From contig CAMCWK010000001.1 in NCBI GenBank assembly GCA_945882615.1, forward strand, positions 124,001 to 188,000: a stretch of 64,000 nt of DNA, in the 5' to 3' direction. This DNA is from Rhizobium sp. Q54. GTDB lineage: Bacteria; Pseudomonadota; Alphaproteobacteria; Micropepsales; Micropepsaceae. The position numbers and the translations under genes were made by a program. Shown here piece after piece: positions 1 to 9,960 of this stretch. The notes under the pieces are model-generated. The model ran no database searches. It saw only the letters and a program-made list of their open reading frames with translations, and had not been told where the DNA came from. Position 1 is the stretch's first letter. Each line of letters starts with the position of its first letter.

Positions 1-397
1 CAGCCGTGCCGTCCTTGCGCGCAAGGGCGATATGAACAAGCCCGATCGGTTTGGTTTCGGTGGCACCGCCGGGTCCGGCGATGCCGGTGACGGCAATGAC
101 GATATCGGCATGGGCGTGTTTCAATGCACCCAGCGCCATCGCCTGGGCGACTTCTTCGGAAACCGCACCGTGCGCTTCCAGCAGGGTCTTGGACACGCCC
201 AAAAGCTCGTGCTTGGCGTCATTGGAATAGGTGACAAAGCCGCGCTCGAACACATCGGACGAGCCCGCGATCTCGGTGAACAGACCGGCAATCAGTCCGC
301 CGGTGCAGCTTTCCGCCGTGGCGAGCCGGAAACCCTTGGCGCGCAACTCGCCAAGCAGGGTAAAGGCGCGTGCGCGCAACTCGCTGGAAAAAATCAT
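1..397 (-). CDS. CinA C-terminal-domain protein (nicotinamide-nucleotide amidase type), 3' end outside window
   Basis: The reading frame starts at ATG 397-395 and runs off the window edge, so about 132 residues are visible. The N-terminal part contains ATAESCTGG near residue 27, the signature of the CinA C-terminal domain (PncC), which deamidates nicotinamide mononucleotide to nicotinate mononucleotide in pyridine nucleotide salvage. A second conserved stretch, AVTGIAGPGG, follows near residue 106. No N-terminal molybdopterin-binding half is present, so this is the stand-alone form of about 160 residues. Its ATG overlaps the pgpA stop as ATGA, indicating translational coupling in an ispDF-pgpA-cinA operon. 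Confidence 0.9.
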   Translation of the reverse strand, partial: MIFSSELRARAFTLLGELRAKGFRLATAESCTGGLIAGLFTEIAGSSDVFERGFVTYSNDAKHELLGVSKTLLEAHGAVSEEVAQAMALGALKHAHADIVIAVTGIAGPGGATETKPIGLVHIALARKDGTA

Positions 398-876
398 AGC
401 GGCACACCGATGCGGATCAGAACCACGACAAGCCCGGCCATCAACCCCGCCAGCATATCATCGGCCATGACGCCCAAGCCGCCTTCCAGCTTCTGATCGG
501 CCCATGAGACCGGCCAGGGTTTCCAGATGTCGAACAGCCGGAAGAAGATGAAAGCCAGCGCCAGTGCGGGCAGGGAGATAACTGCGCCGGCTGCCCCCAG
601 CGACATGACGGCGAAGGCGCAGGCTAGCCATTGCCCCGCCAGCTCGTCGATCACGCATTCGGATGGATCCTCGCGTCCCGTGGCGCTGACATGATCGCCG
701 CAGGCATAAATGCCGATGACAAAGACCGCGATGCTGGCGGCCAGCAACGCACCGGCGCCGCCAGAAAGCGCGATCAGGAAGGCGAGCGGCATGGCGACCG
801 CGCTCATCACCGTGCCGGGCGCAAACTTGAAATAGCCAATGCCGAAAACCGAGGCGAGGGCGGTGGAAAGCCTCAC
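394..876 (-). CDS. pgpA: phosphatidylglycerophosphatase A
   Basis: 160 residues, normal for PgpA. This membrane enzyme removes the phosphate from phosphatidylglycerophosphate to give phosphatidylglycerol. Recognised by the early GYFKFAPGTVMSA segment (family pattern G.G..P.APGT.GS), the acidic ECVIDELAGQW stretch near residue 73, the FRLFDIWKPWP motif near residue 112 and the closing LGVMADDMLAG segment. Several hydrophobic helices are evident. The start is GTG at 876-874, overlapping the ispDF stop as GTGA. The gene overlaps cinA at its other end, so all three genes are probably one transcript. Confidence 0.93.
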   Translation of the reverse strand: MRLSTALASVFGIGYFKFAPGTVMSAVAMPLAFLIALSGGAGALLAASIAVFVIGIYACGDHVSATGREDPSECVIDELAGQWLACAFAVMSLGAAGAVISLPALALAFIFFRLFDIWKPWPVSWADQKLEGGLGVMADDMLAGLMAGLVVVLIRIGVPL

Positions 877-2024
877 AGCTTGACGGTGGCGATCGCCTGG
901 GCGGCGATGCCTTCGCGGCGACCGGTAAAGCCCAGGCCTTCGGTGGTGGTTGCCTTCACGCTGACGCGCGTAGGATCAATCTTCAGTATCTCCGCGATCT
1001 TGGCCTTCATGGCGTTGCGATGCGGCCCGACCTTGGGGCGTTCGCAGATCAGCGTGACATCGACATGGTTGATGACGCCGCCCTTTTCGCGCACCAGCGC
1101 GGCGGCATGGTCGAGAAACTTCCACGAGGCCGCACCGCGCCACCGCTCGTCGGTCGGCGGGAAGTGCTGGCCGATATCGCCTTCGCCAATGCAGCCCAAG
1201 AGCGCGTCGGTGATGGCGTGCAGGCCGACATCGGCGTCGGAATGACCTTCCAGCCCATGGCTGTGCGGCACTTTCAAGCCGCACAGCCAGATGTGATCGC
1301 CATCGGTGAATTTGTGCACGTCATAGCCGGTGGCGGTGCGCACATCGCCCGTGCCCAGAAATGATTCCGCCAGCGCGAAATCTTCCTTGCGGGTCACCTT
1401 GATGTTCTTCTCTTCGCCTTCGACCATTTCGACCCTCATGCCTGCCAGTTCCGCCAGTGCGACGTCATCGGTGACGTCCTGCGCGGCATGGGCGCGATGC
1501 GCCGCCATGATCTTGGCATAGACAAAGCCCTGCGGCGTCTGGGCGCGATAAAGATTTTCGCGCGGCACCAGGCTCCAGCGCCCGTCGCTCTCGCGCCGTC
1601 GCAGCGTATCGGACGCCGCCACCATCGGCAGGGCGCCATCGGCGCCGCGTTCCAGCGCCTTCACCACGTCATCGATCACTTTGCGCGAAATCAGCGGGCG
1701 GGCGGCATCGTGGATCAGCACAAAGTCGGGACCGTCTTTTTCCAGCGCCTCCAGCCCGCGCCGGACCGATTGCTGGCGCGTGGCCCCGCCGGTTACGGGG
1801 GCAGGGAGGCCCAGACCGGCCAGCGCTTGGCGGGCCAGATCCCCCTGGCCCTGGCCGATCACCACCTGGACGGCCCATTCTTGTTCGGCAAAAAGTCCTG
1901 CAAATGCCCGGACGGTCCGGCGCAGCATGGGTTCCCCACCCAGCAATTCATATTGTTTGGGCAGGCCCAGCCCGGCGCGCTCACCCTTTCCGGCGGCGAC
2001 AATCAAGACAGCAAGGCGGGGCAT
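873..2024 (-). CDS. ispDF: bifunctional IspD/IspF (MEP cytidylyltransferase / MECDP synthase)
   Basis: Fusion of two enzymes of the non-mevalonate isoprenoid pathway, typical of alphaproteobacteria and epsilonproteobacteria. Residues 1 to about 225 form IspD, with the nucleotide-binding LIVAAGKGERAG near the start and VLIHDAARPL in the middle. Residues from about 226 form IspF, with GYDVHKF (metal-binding Asp and His), LEGHSDADVGLHAITDALLG and a C-terminal ATTTEGLGFTGRREG. I use ATG 2024, which has a GGAA upstream, rather than the TTG five codons earlier. The gene heads the operon with pgpA and cinA and is divergent from ntrB. The dus gene often found between ispDF and ntrB is absent. Confidence 0.95.
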   Translation of the reverse strand: MPRLAVLIVAAGKGERAGLGLPKQYELLGGEPMLRRTVRAFAGLFAEQEWAVQVVIGQGQGDLARQALAGLGLPAPVTGGATRQQSVRRGLEALEKDGPDFVLIHDAARPLISRKVIDDVVKALERGADGALPMVAASDTLRRRESDGRWSLVPRENLYRAQTPQGFVYAKIMAAHRAHAAQDVTDDVALAELAGMRVEMVEGEEKNIKVTRKEDFALAESFLGTGDVRTATGYDVHKFTDGDHIWLCGLKVPHSHGLEGHSDADVGLHAITDALLGCIGEGDIGQHFPPTDERWRGAASWKFLDHAAALVREKGGVINHVDVTLICERPKVGPHRNAMKAKIAEILKIDPTRVSVKATTTEGLGFTGRREGIAAQAIATVKL

Positions 2025-2084
2025 CGGGTGTTCCGGCAACGATCCGCAGCCTGCCTAACATTTACAGTGAGCAACTGCGATATT

Positions 2085-2113
2085 TTGTTGCGAATCCCGG
2101 GCTTGCCTATATT
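2085..2113 (+). promoter_or_regulatory. putative sigma-70-type promoter of ntrB
   Basis: TTGTTG at 2085-2090 and TATATT at 2108-2113 are separated by 17 bases in the ispDF/ntrB divergent spacer, placing a start about 30 bases before the ntrB TTG codon. This is a consensus match by eye only. Confidence 0.35.
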
Positions 2114-2152
2114 ATCGACACTTGAATTCTTTGCTTAAACAATAGGCACAAC

Positions 2153-3261
2153 TTGGCTATCCTTCAGAAATTGCGCAACGCACCCTCCGAGCCCACGGGG
2201 TCGGGGACCATCGCCAATGCGCTGCCCATGCCGATCATGCTGCTAAGCAGCAAGCTGGAAGTTCTCTACGCCAATCCCGCCGCCGAACAGTTTTTCGATA
2301 CCGGCCTCACCATTTTGCGCAAGCAGACCCTGTGCGACCTGCTGGCCCCGCATTCCCCGCTTTTCCAGCTTGTCGAGCAGGCGTCCGCGCGCAACGCCTC
2401 GGCGGCGGAGCGCGACATTGATCTGTCCACGCCGCGTCACGGCGAGCGCGTCGCCGACGTGACGGTGACGCCGGTGCCTGATCCCGAAGGCTCCATATTG
2501 CTGACCTTCCAGGAACGCAGCCTGGCGCAGCGCATGGACCGCCAGCTGATGTCGCGCAGCGCGGTGCGCTCGATGCACGGCATGGCGGCGGTGCTGGCGC
2601 ATGAAATCAAGAATCCGCTGGCCGGCATTCGCGGCGCGGCGCAGTTGCTGGAAGAGGCGCTGGCACCCGACGAACGCGAAATGACCCAGCTGATCATCGC
2701 GGAGTCCGACCGCATCCGCACCCTGATCGACCGTATGGAAAGTTTCGGCGACACGCGTGCTTTCGCCCGCCATCCCGTCAACATCCATGAAGTGCTGGAC
2801 CGGGTGCGCAAGGTGGCCGAATCCGGATTTGCGCGCGGCGTCACCATCATCGAGAATTTCGATCCCTCGCTGCCGCCGGTGTCGGGCGACCGTGACCAGC
2901 TGATCCAGGTGTTCCTCAATCTGGTGCGCAACGCCTCCGACGCGCTACCGGAGACGGGCGGCGAAATCACACTGACCACGGGTTACCGCCCCGGCGTGAA
3001 GTTCGGCGCCGGCCTTGCGGGTGAACGTGTCTCGCTGCCGCTGGAAGTGACCGTGCGCGACAATGGCTCGGGCGTGCCGCAGGATTTGATGCCACATATC
3101 TTTGATCCCTTTGTCACCACCAAGGTGCGCGGTTCCGGGTTGGGCCTGGCGCTGGTGGCCAAGATCGTGGGCGACCATGGCGGGGTGATCGAATGTGACT
3201 CCGTTCCGGGCCGCACCATATTTCGCGTTTTGTTGCCCAAGGCGCGGGCGGAGGACATCTG

Positions 3262-3262
<1 letters not shown>
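2153..3262 (+). CDS. ntrB: nitrogen regulation sensor histidine kinase NtrB
   Basis: 369 residues, no membrane segments, so a cytoplasmic kinase. An N-terminal PAS domain (about 20-125) precedes the HisKA dimerisation domain with the phosphoacceptor in [11 protein letters not shown] (His150). The ATPase domain has N box [10 protein letters not shown] (Asn260), G1 DNGSG (303-307) and G2 GSGLGLAL (328-335). It should phosphorylate NtrC under nitrogen limitation under PII control, by family knowledge. The start is TTG at 2153. Two in-frame ATGs (encoding Met26 and Met29) lie further down but would cut into the PAS domain. The TGA stop shares one base with the ntrC ATG, so ntrBC are coupled. Confidence 0.94.
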
Positions 3263-4704
<1,442 letters not shown>

Positions 4705-4766
4705 CTGGGCAACGGCGCAGGGCCGCGCGCGACAGCGACTTGAGCGGCGCGAGCCCGGGACTGCCC

Positions 4767-4789
4767 GATCGGTACGCCGATCTTATTTT
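4767..4789 (+). terminator. putative intrinsic terminator after ntrBC
   Basis: GATCGG (4767-4772), loop TACG, CCGATC (4777-4782), then TTATTTT. The stem is short (6 bp) but perfect. It lies about 60 bases after the ntrC stop and before the ntrY promoter region, consistent with separate ntrBC and ntrYX transcripts. Confidence 0.5.
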
Positions 4790-4866
4790 CCTCAGCTCCC
4801 CAATAATCCCGCAGATTTACTGGATTTGTCCCACTAACCCTGTGTTCGAATTGTAACGCAGCATTC

Positions 4867-4894
4867 TTGCAACAGTCCGTGCCTTGGCTACACT
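4867..4894 (+). promoter_or_regulatory. putative promoter of ntrYX
   Basis: TTGCAA (4867-4872) and TACACT (4889-4894) with a 16-base spacer, upstream of the ntrY start at 4940 and downstream of the ntrBC hairpin. No convincing sigma-54 -24/-12 element was found here. Confidence 0.35.
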
Positions 4895-4939
4895 CCGCCC
4901 TTGAACCGGGTCGGGGTGGGGCCGGTCGCAACGGAAGAC

Positions 4940-7213
4940 ATGGCAAACGAAACAACGCTCCAGGAGCGGCGCACAGGTTTGCGCGCGGTATCCCGGCCAT
5001 CACAATTGGCGTTCGGCGTCGCGATCCTGGCGGTGATCTCGGGCTGCGTGACCTATGCGCTGCTGACCGGCCTGGTGCCTTACACGCCCGACCGGGCCGG
5101 CTTGATCGCAATGTTGCTGATCAACCTGACATTGATGCTTTCGCTGGCGGCGCTGATCGGCTGGAGGCTGGCGCGGCTCTGGGCGACGCGCCGTTCGGGA
5201 CGTGCCGGCGCTCGGTTGCATGTGCGGCTGGTGGCCTGGTTCTCGGCCATCGCGGTGGTTCCGGCCATCCTTGTCGCCATCTTTGCGGCGGTGACGCTAA
5301 ACTTGGGCCTGGACGCGATCTTCTCCGCCCCCGTCAAGAACGCGCTCGGCAATGCCGTCAGCGTTTCGCAGGTCTATATCAAGGAACATGAAGCCAGCCT
5401 GCTGGGCGATATCCGCTATATCGCCGACGCCCTGCAGAGCGACCCGCGGCTGTTCGACGAAGAACGCCAGGTGCGCGCCGGCATGCTGTTCGCCAAGCTC
5501 GGCACCGTCACGCAAAATCGCGGCTTGCAGGCCTCCTATATTCTGGACAGCAAGGGCCACATTCTCGGCAGCACCAAGAAGCAGTCGATGAAGGACCCGC
5601 GGCCGCCCACGGCCGCCGACTTCGCCCAGGCCCGCCAGGGCATCGTGGTGGACACGCCGGACAATGGCACCGTCACCGCGCTGGTGCAGCTGCAAACCCT
5701 GAACGACGCCTATCTGGAAGTGGTGCGCGTCGTCGATCCGCAGGTGTTCGGTTATTACCAGCGCACCAAGGCGGCGGTCAGCGAGTATGACCGGCTCGAT
5801 CAGAACCGCTCCCAGGTCGCGCTGGTCTTCGCGCTCCTTTATGCCGTGGTGTCGCTGGTGGTGCTGCTGGCCGCGATCTGGTCGGGCCTGTGGGCCGCCA
5901 ACCGCCTGGTGCGCCCCATCTCCAACCTGATCGATGCGGCGGGACGGGTGTCGGAAGGCGATCTCGACGCCCAGGTGCGGGTCGAACGCGACGATGACGA
6001 ACTGGCGACACTGGGCATCGCCTTCAACCGCATGACCCAGCAATTGTCCGCCCAGCGCGCCGATCTGGTTGCCGCCGGCAAGCTGATCGACATCCGCCGC
6101 CGCTTCACCGAAACCGTGCTTTCGGGCGTCAGCGCCGGCGTTATCGGCATCGACCATGAGGGACGCATCACCCTGATCAACCGCGCCGCCGCCCGGCTGC
6201 TGGATGCGGCGCAGGAAGATCTGGAAAGCAGCCACTATTCCGAGGCCGTACCGGAACTGGCGCCGTTGATCCTGCGCGCCATGTCCGAGCCGGTTGGCCG
6301 TGCCGGCGGGGAAGTCATTATCAAGCGCGCCGGTTCGCCCCGCACCCTCAGCGTCCAGGTCACCAGCGAGCGCGACACCGCCGAAGGCTTTGTCGTCACC
6401 TTTGACGACATCACCGACCTGGTCGGCGCCCAGCGCACCGCCGCCTGGGCCGATGTCGCCCGCCGCATTGCCCATGAGATCAAGAATCCGCTGACCCCGA
6501 TCCAGCTCTCGGCCGAGCGCCTCAAGCGCAAATATTCCCACGAGATCGTCACCGATCCGGAAGTCTTCCAGCAATGCACCGACACCATCGTGCGGCAGGT
6601 GGGCGATATCGGCCGCATGGTGGACGAATTCTCGTCCTTCGCGCGCATGCCCACTCCGGTGATGAAGCGCGAAAACGCCCAGGAACTGCTGCAACAGGCG
6701 CTGTTCCTGCAACGCGTCGCCAATCCGCAAATCACCTTCTCCACCGACGCGCCCAAGGAGCCGGTGCATTTCGAGGGCGATGGCCGCTTGATCAACCAGG
6801 CCCTGACCAATGTGCTGAAGAATGCGGGCGAGGGGATCGCCGCGCGCATCGCCAAGGGCGATGACGAGCCGGGCAAGATCAGAATTGCGCTCCAGCCTAA
6901 TGGCGCCAGCTTCGCCTTCCGCGTCACCGACAATGGCATCGGCCTGCCGCCGGAACACAAGCACCGCCTGACCGAGCCCTATGTCACCACCCGTGCCAAG
7001 GGCACGGGGCTGGGCTTGGCGATCGTGCGCAAGATCATGGAAGACCATGGCGGGGATATCACCCTGGCCGATGTCGAGGGCGAAGGCGGCGCGGAAGTCA
7101 CGCTGACGTTCCCCTTCGCGCAGAAAAACCTGAAGGCCCAGAGTTCAGAAAAGGCCGATACTTCGGAAAAGGGAAGTGAAGATGAGCAAAAACGGATCGC
7201 TGATCGCGTCTGA
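4940..7213 (+). CDS. ntrY: sensor histidine kinase NtrY
   Basis: 757 residues from ATG 4940, which has a GGAAG Shine-Dalgarno; a TTG 13 codons upstream is less likely. Three N-terminal hydrophobic helices (roughly residues 20-110), a periplasmic region, another helix near 290-310 and then HAMP, PAS and kinase domains give the NtrY layout. The phosphoacceptor is His512 in [13 protein letters not shown]. The ATPase motifs are NVLKNAGEG, DNGIGLP and GTGLGLAIV. It is a membrane kinase paired with NtrX, which in alphaproteobacteria links nitrogen, redox or envelope signals. The 3' end overlaps ntrX by 32 bases, so translation is coupled. Confidence 0.94.
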   Translation: MANETTLQERRTGLRAVSRPSQLAFGVAILAVISGCVTYALLTGLVPYTPDRAGLIAMLLINLTLMLSLAALIGWRLARLWATRRSGRAGARLHVRLVAWFSAIAVVPAILVAIFAAVTLNLGLDAIFSAPVKNALGNAVSVSQVYIKEHEASLLGDIRYIADALQSDPRLFDEERQVRAGMLFAKLGTVTQNRGLQASYILDSKGHILGSTKKQSMKDPRPPTAADFAQARQGIVVDTPDNGTVTALVQLQTLNDAYLEVVRVVDPQVFGYYQRTKAAVSEYDRLDQNRSQVALVFALLYAVVSLVVLLAAIWSGLWAANRLVRPISNLIDAAGRVSEGDLDAQVRVERDDDELATLGIAFNRMTQQLSAQRADLVAAGKLIDIRRRFTETVLSGVSAGVIGIDHEGRITLINRAAARLLDAAQEDLESSHYSEAVPELAPLILRAMSEPVGRAGGEVIIKRAGSPRTLSVQVTSERDTAEGFVVTFDDITDLVGAQRTAAWADVARRIAHEIKNPLTPIQLSAERLKRKYSHEIVTDPEVFQQCTDTIVRQVGDIGRMVDEFSSFARMPTPVMKRENAQELLQQALFLQRVANPQITFSTDAPKEPVHFEGDGRLINQALTNVLKNAGEGIAARIAKGDDEPGKIRIALQPNGASFAFRVTDNGIGLPPEHKHRLTEPYVTTRAKGTGLGLAIVRKIMEDHGGDITLADVEGEGGAEVTLTFPFAQKNLKAQSSEKADTSEKGSEDEQKRIADRV

Positions 7214-8579
7214 GATCCTGATCGTCGATGACGAAGAGGATATCCGCGATCTGATCTCGGGGATTCTGCGGGACGAGGGCTATACCACCCGCGTTGCGGG
7301 CGATTCCGAATCCGCGCTGGCCGCCATCCGCGCCCGCCGCCCGCAGCTGGTGGTGCTGGATATCTGGCTGCAGGGCAGCAAGCTGGACGGCATCGAGGTG
7401 CTGGACACCATCAAGCGCGAACAGGCCAACCTGCCGGTGGTGATGATTTCCGGCCACGGCACCATCGAAACCGCCGTCGCCTCGATTAAGAAGGGCGCCT
7501 ATGACTTTGTCGAAAAGCCCTTCAAGGCCGACCGTTTGCTGCATGTGGTGGAACGCGCCCTGGAATCTGCGCGCCTGAAGCGCGAAGTCCAGGAACTCAA
7601 GCTGAGAGCCGGCGACGAGGGCGAGATGGTGGGCAATTCCCCGACCATCGCCCAATTGCGGGTGCTGATCGACAAGATCGCCCCCACCAACAGCCGCGTG
7701 CTGATCGCCGGCCCGGCCGGCTCGGGCAAGGAAGTGGCGGCCCGCCTGATCCATGCCCGCTCGCGCAGGGTCGGCAACGCCTTTGTCGCCATCAACTGCG
7801 CCACCATGGAGCCGGACCGGCTGGAAGCCGAATTGTTCGGCGTGGAAAGCATGGACGGCCCGCGCAAGACCGGCCTGTTCGAGCTGGCGCATAACGGCAC
7901 GCTGTATCTGGACGAAGTCTCCGACATGCCTTTGGAAACGCAAGGCAAGATCCTGCGCGTTCTAATAGACCAGACCTTTACCCGGGTCGGTGGCCAGAGC
8001 CGCGTGCAGGTGGACGCGCGCGTGATCTGCTCGACCACCCGCGATCTGCGCGGCGAGACCGAAGCGGGGCGTTTCCGCGAAGACCTGTATCACCGGCTCA
8101 ATGTGGTGCCGGTGCGCATCCCGTCGCTGGCCGAGCGCCGCGACGACATTCCGGTGCTGGTCAGCCACTTCATGAAGCGGCTGTCGGCGGCCGGCGGCCT
8201 GCCCATGCGCATCATCGGCGACGACGCCATGGCGATCCTGCAGACCCATGGCTGGCCCGGCAATGTCCGCCAGCTGCGCAACATTGTGGAACGCCTGCTG
8301 ATCCTGGCCAGCGATGACGTCACCGAGGCGGTCACCGCCGACCTGTTGCCCACCGATCTGGGTTCGGGCATGGGCGGCGGCAAGTCGGGCGACCTGGTGA
8401 TCTCGCTGCCCCTGCGCGAGGCGCGCGAAATCTTCGAGCGCGATTACCTGATGGCGCAGATCAACCGCTTCGGCGGCAACATTTCGCGCACCGCGGCCTT
8501 TATCGGCATGGAGCGCTCGGCCCTGCATCGCAAGCTGAAATCCCTGGGCGTGGGTTCGGCCCAGGGCATTCCCAACTAA
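7182..8579 (+). CDS. ntrX: response regulator NtrX (no GAFTGA motif)
   Basis: 465 residues from ATG 7182, preceded by GGGAAG; a GTG two codons earlier is possible. The receiver domain has DDEED near residue 16 and phosphoacceptor Asp60. The AAA+ domain has Walker A AGPAGSGKE near 177-184 and Walker B LYLDEVSD near 241-248. A Fis-like HTH ends the protein (GGNISRTAAFIGMERSALHRKL). Where NtrC has GAFTGA, this protein reads FGVESMDGPRKTG (about 219-231), so the sigma-54-contacting loop is missing. It therefore probably regulates without sigma-54, as proposed for several alphaproteobacterial NtrX proteins. Confidence 0.93.
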   Translation: MSKNGSLIASEILIVDDEEDIRDLISGILRDEGYTTRVAGDSESALAAIRARRPQLVVLDIWLQGSKLDGIEVLDTIKREQANLPVVMISGHGTIETAVASIKKGAYDFVEKPFKADRLLHVVERALESARLKREVQELKLRAGDEGEMVGNSPTIAQLRVLIDKIAPTNSRVLIAGPAGSGKEVAARLIHARSRRVGNAFVAINCATMEPDRLEAELFGVESMDGPRKTGLFELAHNGTLYLDEVSDMPLETQGKILRVLIDQTFTRVGGQSRVQVDARVICSTTRDLRGETEAGRFREDLYHRLNVVPVRIPSLAERRDDIPVLVSHFMKRLSAAGGLPMRIIGDDAMAILQTHGWPGNVRQLRNIVERLLILASDDVTEAVTADLLPTDLGSGMGGGKSGDLVISLPLREAREIFERDYLMAQINRFGGNISRTAAFIGMERSALHRKLKSLGVGSAQGIPN

Positions 8580-8585
8580 CGCCAC

Positions 8586-8710
8586 TGTCATGGCCCGCAA
8601 ATGCGGGCCACCCAGGTGAGATCGGCTCGAGCTTGAATAATAGAACTGAGAATTTTCCGATGCTGTCGCGCAGACGTCATCTGGATGGCCCGCATTGGCG
8701 GGCCATGACA
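8586..8710. repeat. palindromic REP/MITE-like intergenic element, copy A
   Basis: The 125-bp spacer between ntrX and the aminotransferase gene starts TGTCATGGCCCGC and ends GCGGGCCATGACA, a perfect 13-bp terminal inverted repeat. Each end is itself a hairpin: GCCCGC AAAT GCGGGC on the left, GCCCGC ATTG GCGGGC on the right. Each hairpin is bordered on the inside by CCCAGGTGA or its inverse TCATCTGG. The middle is unrelated and AT-richer. A second copy lies at 11285-11387. The structure resembles a BIME, a pair of inverted REPs. Confidence 0.85.
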
Positions 8711-8721
8711 ATTGAGGTTGC

Positions 8722-9609
8722 ATGAAGAAGTGGAGCGCAACTGGTAATCCGACGGGCCGCATTGCCTACGTCAACGGCCGCTACCTGCCGCATGCCCAGG
8801 CGGGGGTGCATATCGAGGACCGCGCCCTGCAACTGGGCGACGGAATCTACGAAGTCACCAATGTCATTGACGGCCAGCCGATAGACGAAGAGCCCCATCT
8901 CGACCGCATGGAACGTTCCTTGCGCGAACTGGGCATGGACATGCCGATGGGCCGCGCCGCCCTCAAGCTGGTGATGCGCGAGATGATCGCGCGCAACCGC
9001 ATCGCCAACGGACTTTTGTATCTGCAGGTGACGCGCGGCGCGGCGCGCCGCGATCATGTGCCGCCAAAAAACCCGCCGCGACCGACCCTGATCCTCACCA
9101 TGCGCGCCCAGGACATGGCGGCGCTGGCGGTGCGGATGGAAAAAGGCATCGCCGTTTCCACCCAGCCGGACGTTCGCTGGGGGCGCTGCGACATCAAGAC
9201 GGTGCAGCTCTTGCCCAACCTCCTGGCCAAGCAGGCGGCCAAGCAGGCCGGCGCCTTTGAAGCCTGGCTGGTGGATGATGACGGTTATGTAACCGAAGGC
9301 GGCTCGACCAATGCCTGGATCGTGGACGGCGAGGGCCATGTCATCACCCGCGACCTGTCGAGCGCCATCCTGCCGGGGGTGACGCGCAAGATCATGCTGG
9401 ACGCGATGGCGGCGGCGCAGGTGAAGGTGGTTGAGCGCAAATTTACCGTGACCGAAGCGCTGGGGGCGCGGGAAGCCTTCATCTCCTCGGCAACCGGCGC
9501 CGCGGTTCCGGTGGTGACGATCGACGGCAAACCGATCGGCGATGGCAGGCCGGGCCCGGTCACTAGGCGAATCCGGGATTTGTATGCCGAAAAAGCAGGC
9601 ATCAAATAG
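8722..9609 (+). CDS. D-amino acid aminotransferase (class IV PLP transaminase)
   Basis: 295 residues, close to Bacillus D-alanine aminotransferase (about 280). It transfers amino groups between D-amino acids and 2-oxo acids, using PLP. The fold-type IV hallmarks are YVNGRYLPH near the start, the PLP lysine in RCDIKTVQLLPN (Lys159), the Glu in VTEGGSTNAWIV and the closing ISSATGAAVPV. Branched-chain aminotransferase is the main alternative, but the IKTVQLLPNLLAKQ context favours the D-amino acid subgroup. A gene of this family between ntrX and hfq is a recurring alphaproteobacterial arrangement. Confidence 0.87.
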   Translation: MKKWSATGNPTGRIAYVNGRYLPHAQAGVHIEDRALQLGDGIYEVTNVIDGQPIDEEPHLDRMERSLRELGMDMPMGRAALKLVMREMIARNRIANGLLYLQVTRGAARRDHVPPKNPPRPTLILTMRAQDMAALAVRMEKGIAVSTQPDVRWGRCDIKTVQLLPNLLAKQAAKQAGAFEAWLVDDDGYVTEGGSTNAWIVDGEGHVITRDLSSAILPGVTRKIMLDAMAAAQVKVVERKFTVTEALGAREAFISSATGAAVPVVTIDGKPIGDGRPGPVTRRIRDLYAEKAGIK

Positions 9610-9633
9610 GGCTATAAGGGCACTATTTCCCCC

Positions 9634-9661
9634 TTTCGCAATTGCAGCATTGCGATACACT
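9634..9661 (+). promoter_or_regulatory. putative hfq promoter
   Basis: TTTCGC (9634-9639) and TACACT (9656-9661) with a 16-base spacer, inside the 98-base gap before hfq. The -10 hexamer equals that proposed for ntrYX. The -35 is weak. Confidence 0.28.
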
Positions 9662-9707
9662 CGCAGGCCAAGATGCTTAGCGAGACCCCCCTCGCGCGGC
9701 TGAAACA

Positions 9708-9959
9708 ATGGGCGAACCCATGAGCGACAAACAACAGAACCTTCAAGACACGTTTTTAAACGCCGTCCGCAAAAGCAAGTCCGCCGTCACCATCTTCCTG
9801 GTCAATGGCGTCAAGCTTCAGGGCAACATCACCTGGTTCGACAATTTCTGCGTGCTGCTGCGCCGCGATGGCCAGTCGCAGCTGGTCTACAAGCACGCGA
9901 TTTCGACCGTGATGCCGATGGGCCCGATCCAGCTTCAGGACGAGCCGGCAGAAAGCTAA
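9708..9959 (+). CDS. hfq: RNA chaperone Hfq
   Basis: 83 residues, the short alphaproteobacterial Hfq. Sm1 ([20 protein letters not shown]) and Sm2 ([13 protein letters not shown]) are both intact, with the YKHA motif that forms the proximal RNA-binding pore. The C-terminal tail is brief, unlike in enterobacteria. ATG 9720 four codons downstream (MSDKQQN) is an equally plausible start; neither has a strong Shine-Dalgarno. The stop is one base before the hflX start, matching the widespread hfq-hflX pair. Confidence 0.96.
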   Translation: MGEPMSDKQQNLQDTFLNAVRKSKSAVTIFLVNGVKLQGNITWFDNFCVLLRRDGQSQLVYKHAISTVMPMGPIQLQDEPAES

Positions 9960-9960
9960 G

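Noticed and set aside
4870-4910. Sigma-54 promoter before ntrY
   Set aside because: TGGC and TTG are visible, but the GG-to-GC spacing does not fit the -24/-12 rule.
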